Positions 11,816-23,560 of a stretch of DNA of 64,000 nt are shown piece after piece (within the stretch, counting starts at the first letter, position 1; every line of letters begins with the position of its first letter). Source of the stretch: Nipponacmea schrenckii (taxonomy: Eukaryota > Mollusca > Gastropoda > Lottiidae). The notes under the pieces were generated by a model. The model saw only the letters and a list, made by a program, of their open reading frames with translations, did no database searches and was not told where the DNA came from. The translations under genes were made by a program, and so were the position numbers. Location: contig CM060201.1 of the NCBI GenBank assembly GCA_030562195.1, positions 20,658,454 to 20,722,453 on the forward strand, given 5' to 3'.

Positions 11816-12378
11816 AGTGTTTCAACGTTTCAACAATTTACATTGAAATTACCAGTTTATATGGTGTACTACTCCACAACGTTTCAACAAATTTACAGTG
11901 TGATTATCAGTTTATATGGTGTACTACTCCACAACGTTTCAACAATTTACAGTGTCATCTTCAGTACTCCACAACGTTTCAACAATTTACAGTGTCATCA
12001 TCAGTTTATATGGTGTACTACTCCTCAACGTTTCAACAATTTACATTGAAATTATCAGTTTATATGGTGTACTACTCCACAACGTTTCAACAAATTTACA
12101 GTGTTATTATCAGTTTATATGGTGTACTACTCCACAACGTTTCAACAATTTACAGTGTCATCATCAGTTTATATGGTGTACTACTCCTCAACGTTTCAAC
12201 AATTTACATTGAAACTATCAGTTTATATGGTGTACTACTCCTCAACGTTTCAACAAATTTACAGTGTTATTATCAGTTTATATGGTGTACTACTCCACAA
12301 CGTTTCAACAATTTACAGTGTCATCATCAGTTTATATGGTGTACTACACCACAAAGTTTCAATAATTGACATTGTCAT
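11816..12378 (+). repeat. 54-bp minisatellite, about 10 copies
   Basis: Units carry CAACAATTTACAGTGTCATC, AGTTTATATGGTGTACTACT and CCACAACGTTT. It is related to the 69-bp array at 9515-10372. One unit near 11950-11985 has lost the TTTATATGGTGTACT part, showing unit-internal deletion in progress. Because 54 is a multiple of 3 the array is open in several frames; those frames are not genes. Confidence 0.92.
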
Positions 12379-12639
12379 CATCACGTCGATATATTTAATA
12401 TGTATATCTTTCTAAGAAACTAATTCATTCATAAATAGCCTCATAACGGTTCCACCAACTACTAATATACAAGTCAATATACACAATAACACGTATCCGG
12501 GCAATATTGTAATAGTTGATATAGTATAGTAGAGTATATATGAGTATATCATGAGAACTATACTGAAAGACTTAATATGATGATGCAATAAACTAGTATT
12601 AGTAAAGTATACCATGGTAAACATGTTGTTATTGTATAT

Positions 12640-12792
12640 CACCACGGGTCTTATATTACAGCGGGCCTTATTCTATTTCACCGCGGGTCTTATCTATATC
12701 ACCACGGGCCTTATTCTATTCCAACGCGGGCCTTATTCTATTTCAACGCGGGCCTTATTCTATTTCAACGCGGGCCTTATTCTATTTCGTCA
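12640..12792 (+). repeat. 22-bp minisatellite, about 7 copies
   Basis: Core CGCGGGCCTTATTCTATTTC; first units are diverged (CACGGGTCTTAT). It is CpG-containing and more GC-rich than its surroundings. Confidence 0.85.
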
Positions 12793-13254
12793 CAACCCTA
12801 TCTCATAACAAGCGAATGCAGTCACAACTGTCATAGAGCAGTAAACTGTTTTTTGCAACTACGTTAAAAGCCAGCCACTACAGTAAGTTGGTCTAGACAC
12901 CCCAATTTTAACAGTTGTCAAGGTAATCCGGGGATTAAAATGATTTGTCATCTGTCAGATTCTGTCTGCATAACTTACAGTAAACCCTCATAAAATATAT
13001 CTTACTATTGGCCTAGATAGAATCTTCTAAAAGGGGATGTATATCTGAATTTAACGTTCAGATCTTTCTATATCCGTCGATGACGATCAGTATAACTATA
13101 TATTTGTCTTTAAGCAGCCAGTCTGAAGAAAGCCTAGTTATTAAGAGAGCGGTTGTATAAATATTCTCAGGTTATTGACCAAGATCCTAGTTCTTACAGA
13201 CATCGTAAAGGTTAGTAGCGATATCTGATCATTGAAAACATTCCGAAATACCAA
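12793..13254. other. Unassigned AT-rich stretch
   Basis: No coding exon, RNA gene or repeat array is recognisable. Confidence 0.35.
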
Positions 13255-13292
13255 TAGGTCATAGGTTATAGGTCATAGGTTATAGGTCAACG
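13255..13292. repeat. Short tandem repeat
   Basis: ATAGGTCATAGGTT repeated two and a half times. Confidence 0.8.
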
Positions 13293-13454
13293 ATCGGATG
13301 CTTGTGGGTACTAAATGTAGGATTTACCGTTATTTTCAATATGCGATGTTGATCAAGAATTCATACAGTTGAATGTTTTCTCACCCCCAAAAGACTTTAA
13401 ATTTCATCCCACATAGACTGAATTAAAACTTTCGGTTTTTTCAAACAGAATTCT

Positions 13455-13565
13455 CTGTCAGTGAAGCAGGTCCGAGGGAAGGGACAATAAACCTTACCCC
13501 CAGTGTGCTACTGGCTGTGTATGTTAACGAGCCCTCGACAGCTGGTCAAAAAACAACAGAATAGG
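13455..13565 (+). repeat. SINE-body fragment
   Basis: Contains GGACAATAAACC, GTGCTACTGGCTGTGTA and a following GTTAACGAGCCCTCGACAG, matching the order in the copies at 29840-30045 and 56205-56425. The tail is missing. Confidence 0.55.
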
Positions 13566-14139
13566 CTAATATTGAATTTATAAAATATTTTACATATTTT
13601 GCATTTAATGACACATTTCTCAGTAAGGGGAGAGGGGTGGTGTGGTGTGGGGGTGGTTTTGGAGCTGAGGGCATGCACCCAACCCCACCCTTTCATACAT
13701 TTTTCGACCTTTTTACAACACCTTTCGACACCTGTCTAACATCCTTATTGAGAATTATTTGTCCCCCAATCGACCACGTTTAACAGAAACATCCCTACTC
13801 ACGGCCTGTACACCTTAACAAAATCAAAAAACTGAATCTCGACTTAGTTTGCAAGAATAAGAAATAATTTAAGCTTACCTTTATGTGTGTAAAATGACTA
13901 TAAAACCGTGTCCGAATACCAACATATAATCTCACACAAAGTCAAACCATGCCATACCTGAGCATATCTACTATATAATACTATATAATGGCTTACTACA
14001 TTATACAGGGCTATATCTACACGTTAACGACTATTTATAGTCGGTATTTGTTGATATAACACCGTAATATCATTTTAAATTGATAACCCCATATACAGCG
14101 GTCATTGATCTATTTACCTTCATTTAAAGGGGCTATAAG
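13566..14139. other. Unassigned stretch
   Basis: G-rich run at about 13625-13665 (GGTGGTGTGGTGTGGGGG). Otherwise AT-rich; no exon is supported. Confidence 0.35.
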
Positions 14140-14445
14140 AAACGACTAGGTTATTTTACAAGGATAACAACTTAGGTTTATAGTTGAGGATCCTTTCTAC
14201 CAGCTGGTCCTTGGTCAAACCTCTTGGTAATGATTTTACAAGAATAACAACTTAGGTTCACAAGGATCCTTTCTACCAACTGGTCCTTGATCAAACCTCT
14301 TGGTATTGATTTTACAACGATAACAACTTAGGTTCACTAGGATCCTTTCTACCAGCTGTTCCTTGGTCAAACCTCTTCGTATTGATCTTTCCCAGATTAT
14401 CTGTACCCATTTACAGCTGGGTGAACTGGAATTATGAGTGAAGGT
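14140..14445 (+). repeat. Interspersed element with three internal units
   Basis: Starts near GAAACGACTAGG, has three tandem units of about 72 bp (GATCCTTTCTACCAGCTGGT, CAAACCTCTTGGTATTGATT, ACAACTTAGGTTCA) and ends with GATTATCTGTACCCATTTAC and AGCTGGGTGAACTGGAATTA. The copy at 48735-48990 has the same ends with two internal units; 5095-5345 and 43755-43915 have one to two. Variable internal copy number between constant ends marks one mobile family. Confidence 0.8.
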
Positions 14446-14544
14446 GACTTATTGAAGGTCATCGGAATTTCACAACGACCTAAATCGGTACGCGCAACCA
14501 CCATTTACTCGACGTAACTAAGGAAATGACGTCACATAAATAGA

Positions 14545-14705
14545 TTTTTGTATATTGTATCAGGGAAACTCATCAATTTACACCATTCTAATTTTCAATC
14601 AGATGTCTGTGGTTCCTTTATTTCCAATTAAACAAAGTGTCTGATGACGTCTAAGTTTAATCGGAATTGCAGGAACCACAGACGTCGGGTTGAAAATTGG
14701 TCCAC
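14545..14705. repeat. Imperfect inverted repeat, possible MITE fragment
   Basis: Left arm at about 14591-14620 (AATTTTCAATCAGATGTCTG, then TGGTTCCT) and right arm at about 14671-14700 (AGGAACCACAGACGTCGG, then TTGAAAATT) are near reverse complements. The left part matches the 132-bp array at 54440-54832. Confidence 0.7.
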
Positions 14706-15054
14706 TGATGACAACAGCCTTTATTTTTTTGATCAATTTTTTCACTTTATTTTTGGTCACCCTAACAGGTAGTAAACCTTTAAAAGCATATTTTCAACCC
14801 AATTTTCTTTGGGTAATAAAGACCCCAAATCTTTTTATAAAAAAGAAATATAGTGTATAAACGCAGTCAAGTGTGTACTTTAGTTTTAAAAAAATAAGCT
14901 TTTACAATCCCATGTGATTTGCTCTGATATTAAAATTGTAATTATACGCCTTAATAAACAGCGAGAAAACAGACAGGCCTACCCTAGCAAAATAACTCTA
15001 CAAAACTAAATCACGTTTATAGAAGTGTAAAATATTTTAATAAACGTGGACGAA
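14706..15054. other. Unassigned AT-rich stretch
   Basis: Nothing recognisable as gene or repeat. Confidence 0.35.
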
Positions 15055-15190
15055 GAAAAGGGATCTTATTCTTGAAAACTTAACTGAAGATGATTTTAGT
15101 GTTCCATTCATCTGGGACCTTATTCTTGAAAACTTAAGATAATTTTAGTGTTTCAGTCATCTGAGACCTTATTCTTGAAAACTCAAAATG
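15055..15190 (+). repeat. Roughly 54-60 bp tandem repeat, 2.5 copies
   Basis: GGACCTTATTCTTGAAAACTT with a following GATGATTTTAGTGTTCCATT is repeated; the last unit is partial. Confidence 0.75.
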
Positions 15191-15682
15191 TGTTTTTTTT
15201 TTTGTTGCAGCCATGATTGCTCAACCACTGACATTTAGATCCAAAGACATTCACACATCAACAAAGATAGGAATACACGACCACCATCTGTTTGACGTTA
15301 CCAAGGAAATGACGTCGTTTAAAGATTCCGAAGTTATAACCAGGTACCCCACGATCCGAAAATGACAAGATCAACCAAGATTAGAACACATAACCATCAA
15401 TATTGTTCGAAGTAACCAAGGAAATGACGTCATTTAAAGAATCCGACGCTCTAACATACTTTGCTACGATCTGTCCTCTATCTTAAACAATAATATCCCT
15501 TTAATAGGGCGATTATCGTAGCGATGATGCAACTTGTAGACACTTAATAAACAACTCGGGCTATCAATTATCAAGAGATATGACTCGTAAAAAAATTAGG
15601 TCTTGTAATTGAGTCAGATAGGTTTTTTCTCTCTATAATTTTATATCAATATATGTCAGTAAAGGGGCCGTTACACTGAATA
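15191..15682. other. Unassigned stretch with a degenerate duplication
   Basis: Two related segments of about 110 bp (15275-15330 and 15400-15455) share CCAAGGAAATGACGTC and TTTAAAGA. No gene is visible. Confidence 0.4.
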
Positions 15683-15790
15683 GCTCAGTTGAAATGAAAT
15701 GGAGTTTTCCTCTGATTAGCTCAGTTGAAATGAAATGGAGTTTTACTCTGATTAGCTCAGTTGAAATGAAATAGAGTTTTACAATGAAAA
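15683..15790 (+). repeat. 36-bp tandem repeat, three copies
   Basis: TAGCTCAGTTGAAATGAAAT followed by GGAGTTTTACTCTGAT. The AAATGAAATGGAGTTTTAC part equals the reversed end of the dispersed SINE tail, so this small array seems to have grown from a SINE end. Confidence 0.8.
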
Positions 15791-15824
15791 GATCAAATTC
15801 AATTCTTTAATACTGAAGTCACAG

Positions 15825-15965
15825 ATCATCGGTAATTTCAGTAAAGCGGAATGCGTTTCAATCAAGTTGTTTACCGGTGTAGTATTTGCAGTCCACCATA
15901 GAAAAAAATCGCTTTACGGAAACAGCCGAGAGTTGCCGAATTATTTTACAGTTGGCGTTCCACAT
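15825..15965. repeat. Inverted pair related to the 38-bp array at 58158-59145
   Basis: The minus strand at about 15911-15952 reads ATAATTCGGCAACTCTCGG then CTGTTTCCGTAAAGCGA, differing from the 38-bp unit at 58 kb by three substitutions and one deletion. A weaker copy (CGGTAATTTCAGTAAAGCG) lies at about 15830-15850 in the other orientation. Confidence 0.7.
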
Positions 15966-17597
15966 CAACACAACTGTGTAAGGGTACCTTTAGTTTACGT
16001 AGATAGTCTAAGTTGTGTTTAAACTTGACGATTAAGATAAAAAAATTAAGATAAAAGATCTAAGCCAAGGTTGAAATAACGCCCTAGAGAACGATATCAG
16101 GGTTAAATACCTGGGACAAAAACCAAAACAACTTGGCCTGGGTCGAGATAAAAAAGAAGTCAACAATTGTACGCTGGTAGTTAAAAGAATGGGGGGTTTC
16201 GGATATGAAATTCTCGTCAGGACAGGAAGTTACGGTTGAGGTAATCGAATTTCTTTCTCACACTCATGCAGGTATATTTTCTCTTTACTTACGGTACATT
16301 CTATACTTTAAAGCATTTTGTCAGCTATTCGTGAGCGTTGCCTATCTTAGGTTCTGACAGCAAAGGGACGCAACTACAGAATCCAGAGACACAGTTTACA
16401 GACCACAAATAAATTAAAACAAGAAATTCATCAAGTAATTATTATCAATAGCAGTCACAACATAGCATGTTTTGTTACGTTTTAGGCATTTTCGTTAACA
16501 TTTCTTGGGCATTATCTTATGTTAAGGCCCAGTTATCTTAAATACTCACCCACGTACATGTAACGTTTTCGCATAGGAATAAAAATATTGTACGTGATGT
16601 TGTAATGTTGAAGTATCCCTCACACTCTCGGGTCCTAAGCGCAATGAATTGACTGAGCAAACGTGCAAGAAACAGAGTAAGACACATCGACACTATTTTT
16701 ACCCAATTGCGCACTTCATAGCCCCTAAGAATGCAATATCAATTTAACAACCCAATAAAAAACAAAACTGTCAATTAAGGTCAGTCAGCCATATCGTTAA
16801 CAATTGACAATAGGCCTACAAAACAAACTAGGCCAGTTATTGACTCAATAACTCAAAGTACAAAAAGTTCACATACCTTACAATTTCAAAACAAAATGGT
16901 ACTTTAACGTTTAAATAATAATAAATAGCAACTGATCAAGCCGAAACACGGTTTGACGCCAGGTTCGTCTTCAATTCCATCAAAAATTAAACGTTACAGT
17001 CGGAAGATTCTCCCTTACAGATATTACCTGTATGACGACGTCATCAGTAAAAACCTCCAGTTAGAAGTATTATAACGCCCCGGAAGTGACGATAGTCTAT
17101 TGTTTGATGGTTCGATTTGAATGTATTGATGAAGAATCGAACTGTTGTTTGATTTGAAAAGTGAAATAGATATCTGAAAGTAAACTGTATCAAATGGTAA
17201 AAGGAATATAAAGACGACGTTTTCCTTTTAACATATTTTACAAAAAGCTAGGACGTGTATTGATTTTAACTATACCTTACCTAACTATAGTCGGTTTATA
17301 TTGACTATTTACTGGTACATTCTCATATTAGTAGATACATGTATATCGGTATATTGAAGTCACATTTGAATAATTATCAATATCTGACCTCGTGTAGTTA
17401 TCTACATTAATATATGATGACGTATTTTAAAATATAATGACGTCATTAACCAATGGTGACCGGTATCAATAAAATACGATATTTAATTAATGATCAAACA
17501 CAAAAGAAATCCATAATTTTTCATTCATAAAGATGCTAATAATATATAGCAAATCTGGTTTGACAGATTTCCTTGGTTTTTACTAACACGTCAAGTG
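15966..17597. other. Long unassigned AT-rich region
   Basis: Some consensus donors are visible on the minus strand (for example GTAAGTAAAG near 16285), and ACTTCCGGGGCG lies near 17079-17090 on the minus strand as in many promoters, but no open exon joins them. No gene is called. Confidence 0.35.
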
Positions 17598-17645
17598 TAA
17601 GAAGAGAGAGAGAGGGGGGAGAGGAGAGAGGGGGGGGGGGGGGTA
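17598..17645. repeat. Purine-rich simple repeat
   Basis: AGAGAG runs followed by about 14 G residues. Confidence 0.85.
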
Positions 17646-18089
17646 ATTGTCTATGCTTTGTGGACCACTCCCGTTTATATAATATTAGCTGCTTGACAAA
17701 ATATCTTCAAAATATTTGATCAGACCCTTTCATACATTTTTTTCCTGGGGAGGGAAGCACATTGTCCATCCATCTTATTTAAAAGAACATGTCCTTGTGT
17801 ATTGGATTTAATTTCCATGTAAAATAAAGAGTCTACATTTGTCTCTATGGGCTGCATGTTAGACAGGGACATGTCCTTGTGTAATAGACCTAATTCTGAC
17901 CATGTAAATTAAACAGTTTATTATTATTATTATTAAAACAAGTTCGACCTGCCATTAATTCCGAAGTATAATAATGACCGTCTATACAGTGATATTAATA
18001 TCTCATATATTAACGGTAATCAGTTATACCACGATTTGTCATAAAATGCATTAACAGATTAATATCGACTTAGTTAATCGGCGAGTTAG

Positions 18090-18590
18090 ACTCTAATGAT
18101 TAATGATACACACTCTCGACCCTCGTCTAATGAGACACACTATCGCCCCTCGCCTAATGACACACGCTCTCGCCCCTCGTCTAATGCTACACACTCTCCC
18201 TTAATGATACACGCTCTCGCCCCTCCCCTAATGATACACATCATCGCCCCTCGGCTGATGATACACACCCTCGCTTAATGATACACCCCTCACCCTCGAC
18301 TAATGATACACCCCACACCCTCGACTGATGATACAATCCGCACCCTCGACTAATGATACACATCATCGCCCCTCGGCTGATGATACACACCCTCGACTAA
18401 TGATACACCTCGCACCCTCGCTTAATGATACACCCCCCCCACCCTCCCCTGATGATACGCACCCTCGCCCGATGATACACTCCACACCCTCGACTAATAC
18501 ACACCCTCGCCCCACGCTAAATGATACACTCCACACCCTCGACTAATGATACACACCCTCGCCCCTCGCCTAATGATACACAGAGGCGCC
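18090..18590 (+). repeat. C-rich minisatellite based on TAATGATACAC
   Basis: About 20 units of 20-28 bp, alternating TAATGATACAC (or TGATGATACAC) with ACCCTCGCCCCTCG or ACCCTCGAC. Unit length varies and a longer period (18236-18300 and 18355-18400 share CATCGCCCCTCGGCTGATG) is visible. Frames open across it are repeat artefacts. Confidence 0.9.
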
Positions 18591-19039
18591 TTTGGTTGTC
18601 ACAAAGCAGTTATCAGTCTCGTCCAAGTCTGGTGAGACCGATAGATCGCTCTGGTTGTAAATGAGTTAACGCGGTTGTACTAAATGTATGGTACGAGTCT
18701 ATGAGGGTTAATTGTCTGTAATGACCGGCCAGGGAATTGTCCAGTGATAGGGAAGTTGTAATGATGACATCATTATGATAACCAGTAATTGGCGTCTAAG
18801 GTCCTTTAATACACCCTAATTATCTCCCTTGTTGTAACGTTATATTAATTACCTCCCCTGCCTCTCCGCTCTTTATTAAATTATATAGCAGAAAGTGGTG
18901 GAGAATTTGATGCTTGGTTTCGTATGTTTAATTTCCGCTAACCGACCGCTTTATGGCATTGGATATTTTTAGAAGATTCAACATAAACATAACTTTTACC
19001 ATCTGAATAATCTTTTTTGAACCATAAAAAACATGCTAG
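18591..19039. other. Unassigned stretch
   Basis: No exon, RNA or array is recognisable. Confidence 0.35.
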
Positions 19040-20235
19040 CTTTTATCTTGCCCGTAGCTACAAGGGCAAGAAGGGGCAATGCCACCTCTCACCCTCCACC
19101 GTAGTACACTTATGGACTCTGTTCAAAACAGAGTCCACGATGACTTTCTCTTGTAAGATAATAGCAATTATTGAAACCAGCGTAAGGCTTGAAAATATAC
19201 ATCAAATCATTGGTATATAAAGCACAAAAACAAAACTGGAATTTAATATAGTTAATGACTTCCCAATATCGTACCGCTACAATTTTTCTGTTTTTACCGA
19301 TAAATTGTTGAATTAGCCGCCATTTTGAAATGTGTAAAATTATTCAAGCAACAATTTTCCGAGAAGAGTTACTATTAGTGGAATAACTACATGCTTTTGA
19401 TGCATAAATCATGTTGAAGATCGAATATATCATATAAAATTATTCTAATATTATATTTAATTAATAAGTTTCAAGTTTTAAATCAACTATTTATTACAAT
19501 AACTAATATTTCGTTTTTTGTACGTTTATCGATATGTCCAAATTTGAACTCATGACCTGTTTGACAGCCAATCAAATCGAAGTTGACCAAAAAATGGCAG
19601 ATATGATTTTATATTTTCTACCTCCTTGCCAATCGACCTCAAGTTTTCGATAACTGAACGTAATTAGGTATTGACCTTAATGGACTTTAGTGTGGATATG
19701 TTGTTCTATATGTAAAATGCGCAATTGGCTGATTGCAACGCACAGTAAGCTCACAATATAACCATGAATCCTGTCTACACAGTGTAGACAGAATTGCGAT
19801 TGTTATCGCCTTAGACCCAAAGTAGACGGAAGGGTATGTGCAGCGTAGCGAAACCCCTTTCGTCTACGATTTTGACTACCTCCACCGAAAAAATTCTTGA
19901 CAAACGCCCAATATATTTATTGTTCTACTAAATAATCAAGTCCGACTACTGGCCATACGAAACTTCGCATCTTGCCTAGCTCGTATGCTCGCAGATCTAA
20001 TATTCTCCGATAGGTAGAATTTCTCTGTTGATCAGGATGAGTACGGGCCTGGAACGTATTACCTCGCAGACTTCAAGAAAAGCGAATAGATTTGACATTG
20101 AGAAAAGTTTATTTGACGAACGTTCCAGAGCGTCGCCATAGGAACCAAATTGATGCGACTGAAAGCTAGTAAAAAATGAACGAAGATTGGTTTTGACCAA
20201 TTTTGATAAGACTTGACGAAAGATACCTTTTCACA
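19040..20235. repeat. Hairpin-rich segment, possible non-autonomous element
   Basis: Four hairpins within 830 bp: CTTGCCC with GGGCAAG (19047-19070); TGGACTCTGTT with AACAGAGTCCA (19113-19137, loop 3 nt); CTGTCTACAC with GTGTAGACAG (19771-19791, loop 1 nt); GTAGACG with CGTCTAC extended by GAAGGG/CCCTTT (19822-19867). CpG content is above that of neighbours. An exon-like open frame lies at about 20060-20170 on the minus strand (acceptor CTAGCTTTCAG, donor GAG|GTAATA) but matches nothing I recognise. Confidence 0.4.
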
Positions 20236-20969
20236 CATCTCCTACAATAGAAAACACCTTCCTTACTCTCTTACAAACCTGAAATATTGCTAATGTTCGT
20301 CTCCTTTCTGCCCACTATTTTCGGCTACCAAAATTTTCACTTGTTTTAAAAGTCAGTAAGCAAGAGCAATGGGCGTATTCGATCCACCACACCAGATGGG
20401 TGTGTCCTACTTATTTTAAAGGGTTAAAGGGATAATAGGCGTTAGAACGAACATAAAAATTTAAGTTCACTCAAATTTGGACAATAACAGTATATATCCA
20501 TCAGTGGACTTACCTATACATCAAATCCCTCTAAAATCCGATAAATCCCCAAAATAAAGTAGTTAATCATAAAACGCTTGAGCCATCCATCAAGCGATTT
20601 TCAAATCATGTAAATATAAAGGGAAGTAACTCTAACATGTGGGTTTTCACGCGTCCTTGACCCCTACTGTTGAATTCCACAATGATGTTTTAGCGTTGAT
20701 TTACCAGACGCTTTTATTCTCAAACTGAATGGAATCGTCGCTGGCTCACTTTTTTTTAAAATTCCGAATATATTTTTATTGTGGCTTTTTACAATTTGGT
20801 AAAGTGTTGGATGCATACTTATTTAATAATAGTCAATATGAAACACAAATATAAGCCGTAGGACGAGTGTATTCTAACGCCTATTTTTTAAACCAATAAC
20901 ATGGAATCATGAAGGGGCCAAATTTTAAATCTAATTGAAGCTGCTAAATTGATCATTAAATAAATAAAT

Positions 20970-21280
20970 TTAAAACAATTTCAGTTTGATCAAGTAGATA
21001 CATGGATGTATATAAAATATTCCAAAAGGATTTCAGGTGAAATTTGAAATGAATATTTTGCATACTGCACACTTGACTAAAATATCGAGTCTTTAAGGGG
21101 ACAACGCCAGACCTCTCTCAGCTAAAGACTTAACAATTAGTAGTCTCCGTTTTTGATTAACCCTTTTAAAGCAGATTCACTCAGTTTGACCAAGTAGATA
21201 CATGGATGTAAATAACATATTTAAATATTTTCAGGTAAAATTTACGACGATTTTTGAAAATGAACATTCTGTGTATACTG
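20970..21280 (+). repeat. Degenerate duplication of about 100 bp
   Basis: CAGTTTGATCAAGTAGATAC then ATGGATGTA followed by TTTCAGGT at 20980-21050 is repeated with changes at 21185-21245. Likely part of an old interspersed repeat. Confidence 0.6.
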
Positions 21281-22184
21281 TCTCTTTAGGTTGCTATTGA
21301 AAGGTCGGTGTGTGATGTAATCACGCCCTTTATGACCTCTGTTAATTGGAAATCAATGCGAAGGTTCCCTCCCTTTCCGCCCATCGCAGTTCTAACCCTA
21401 TAAATACCATTAATTATAAACCATTTAAAATATTAGACCAGTAGATTCTACAAAAATCCTGCAAGTATCCAGTTTCAGGAATCTGTGGCTTAATTTTAAT
21501 ACTGACGATGGTTTGAAAGCTGAACAGCGTGCTTTAATAGATATTCAACAAAATTTTCAAGTTTGGACTTTTCAAAGTGATATCTGTTTCATACAAGGTA
21601 AGTATATCAACTCTTTCATTTTCCTATTTTTGTTCTAGGGTATTTAAGTATTCAAGGTAGGTCTAAATATTTTTACCCCTTTACTTGTTATAATATTCTT
21701 GTTATTTTAAGGTTTTACGTATTTTTTAATTGTTTTTAAAATGATCTGTGGTATATTTCTGTCCACGTTGGTCAGTATTGAAGCAGATTAGTACGATGTT
21801 ACTTATATATATATATATATTTTTAATGCCTTTAATTTCGTTTTAGTAAAAACGTTGTAACACATTTTTATTATGTAACGCAATCAAGACGATAAACAAA
21901 ATTGAAAATTCAAAATTTATATTTAGTGTTTTCTAGAATAATTTCTAGTTTCCTACCCCGTAATAATACCAATGAAAGTGTGTATCAAGCTAATAAAATC
22001 ATTATTTCGGGAAGTTTTTAAACGCACACAGCAATTAGAAATAAATAGTGCATCGTTACTACAGACGATTGCTTCTGTGTGCGGTAAGATTTATGTAAGA
22101 TTTTGGTTACTCGAGGGTAAAAATTAGAAATCAAAAGTTGGTATGTGTATACCCGTGCTAAAATTATTGTGCTCAAATTTCATG
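21281..22184. other. Unassigned region with one exon-like open segment
   Basis: At 21479-21597 a segment is open in one frame for 39 codons, bounded by AGTTTCAG and G|GTAAGT. The frame stays open upstream to about 21435. No partner exon, start codon or known family was found, so it is not called as a gene. A TA microsatellite lies near 21804-21820. Confidence 0.3.
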
Positions 22185-22350
22185 TGACCAATCATACCTT
22201 AGTCTCCGAAACAAGATCCATATATATACGGACAGATCTATCATTTGTTTGACCAATCACACCTTAGTTACAGAAAACAGCACACTTGTTTAAAGGGACA
22301 GTTCTAATTAATCATATCTTAGTTTCAGAAACAGGGATTTTTTAAACTAA
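22185..22350 (+). repeat. Degenerate tandem repeat, three copies
   Basis: ACCAATCATACCTTAGTCTC and close variants recur near 22188, 22251 and 22309, each followed by GAAACA or similar. Confidence 0.55.
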
Positions 22351-23560
22351 GCCAATCAGTAATATTTGGTGTTCACAGTTCAATGTCAAAATTCGAAATT
22401 TCAAAACTCTATGTAGACATTATAGAAAATACGTCTATAGAAATAGAAAATTAAATTCCTCATTGTATGCGATTGTTGTGTATTTCTAGTATTTCTGAAA
22501 AATATTAACATTTATTCACGGACCAAATCAAACGTACAAAATCGGCGAATATGTCCCTTTAACTTACTTTAAGAAATGAATTTTTTTCGAGTTTATAATT
22601 TGTGTCTGACTTATAGAGCAAAGCTTTCAACTACGATTTAACAACTTATCTCAAAATAATCATTGTGCCTTTTATAATCCTGTAATATTTTTATTTTTCA
22701 TGTTTATTTTAAAATTTAATTAGGGATTATAAACCAATTTAACTAAATACAATACACCGCACACACTCGGAAATTTAAATATCATTTTTTAAATAAATAT
22801 TGACGTGTATATAGAGCACGCCTCGGTATATAATCCAGACGCTCAACCTCGTATATATTTCTATAAGCTAATCTTGGAAAGTGAAGATTTTAAAAGGATT
22901 TGAATGTTTTGTGGAAGTAAAAGTCGGTCCTAAAGAGATTTACGGAGTACGTCTGCTCGGTCTGGGATCAGCTCCCACGTGTTTTTACAAACCTATTAAA
23001 ATAACAAATCTATTACAATAATTGAAAATGTTGAAAGCAGAATTAGATTTAGTCTGTGTTAATATTCTGGCTTGCTATCCCAGAACATCGGGTTCCGATA
23101 ATATCACCCGCTAACCCGGGTTCGATCACGACATACATCGAAGTACCCCCTACCTCCAACAAAAACAGGTAGGCCTACCAATGAATCTGTTTTAGTCGAC
23201 GAAGACTGGACCTAGTACAACTGGCTTTCTTTACTCCATGGCTGCAGACTCCGTCTGTTCAAATTCAACTTTTGAAGAGAAGGAGAAATGGCGATTTAGT
23301 TGTCCATGTGTTTATGTCGACTTATTCCAACAACTAAACCTAAAGATAAGTTATCCCTACACCAAATATTCCAGAATTCAAACACGCAAAAGCTTTACAA
23401 ATGGAAATTCAAAAAAGACTAGGTTCATGCCGTCGTCATGGCCAAATTTCACCTTCACTGCATTCAAAATGTCGCCTTCAGTTGGCCAAATAAGAAGCTA
23501 AAAACTTCATTTTTTTTTTATTTATTTCAGAAATTCAAAACAAACCAGATAAAATCCAAG

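Noticed and set aside
11800..12415. Open frames of 68-189 codons
   Set aside because: The 54-bp unit is a multiple of three without stops in several frames; an array artefact.
18096..18546. Open frames rich in P, S, N, D
   Set aside because: C-rich TAATGATACAC minisatellite.
23080..23140. ACCCGGGTTCGATCACGAC, resembling a tRNA B box
   Set aside because: No matching acceptor stem or A box upstream at the right distance.
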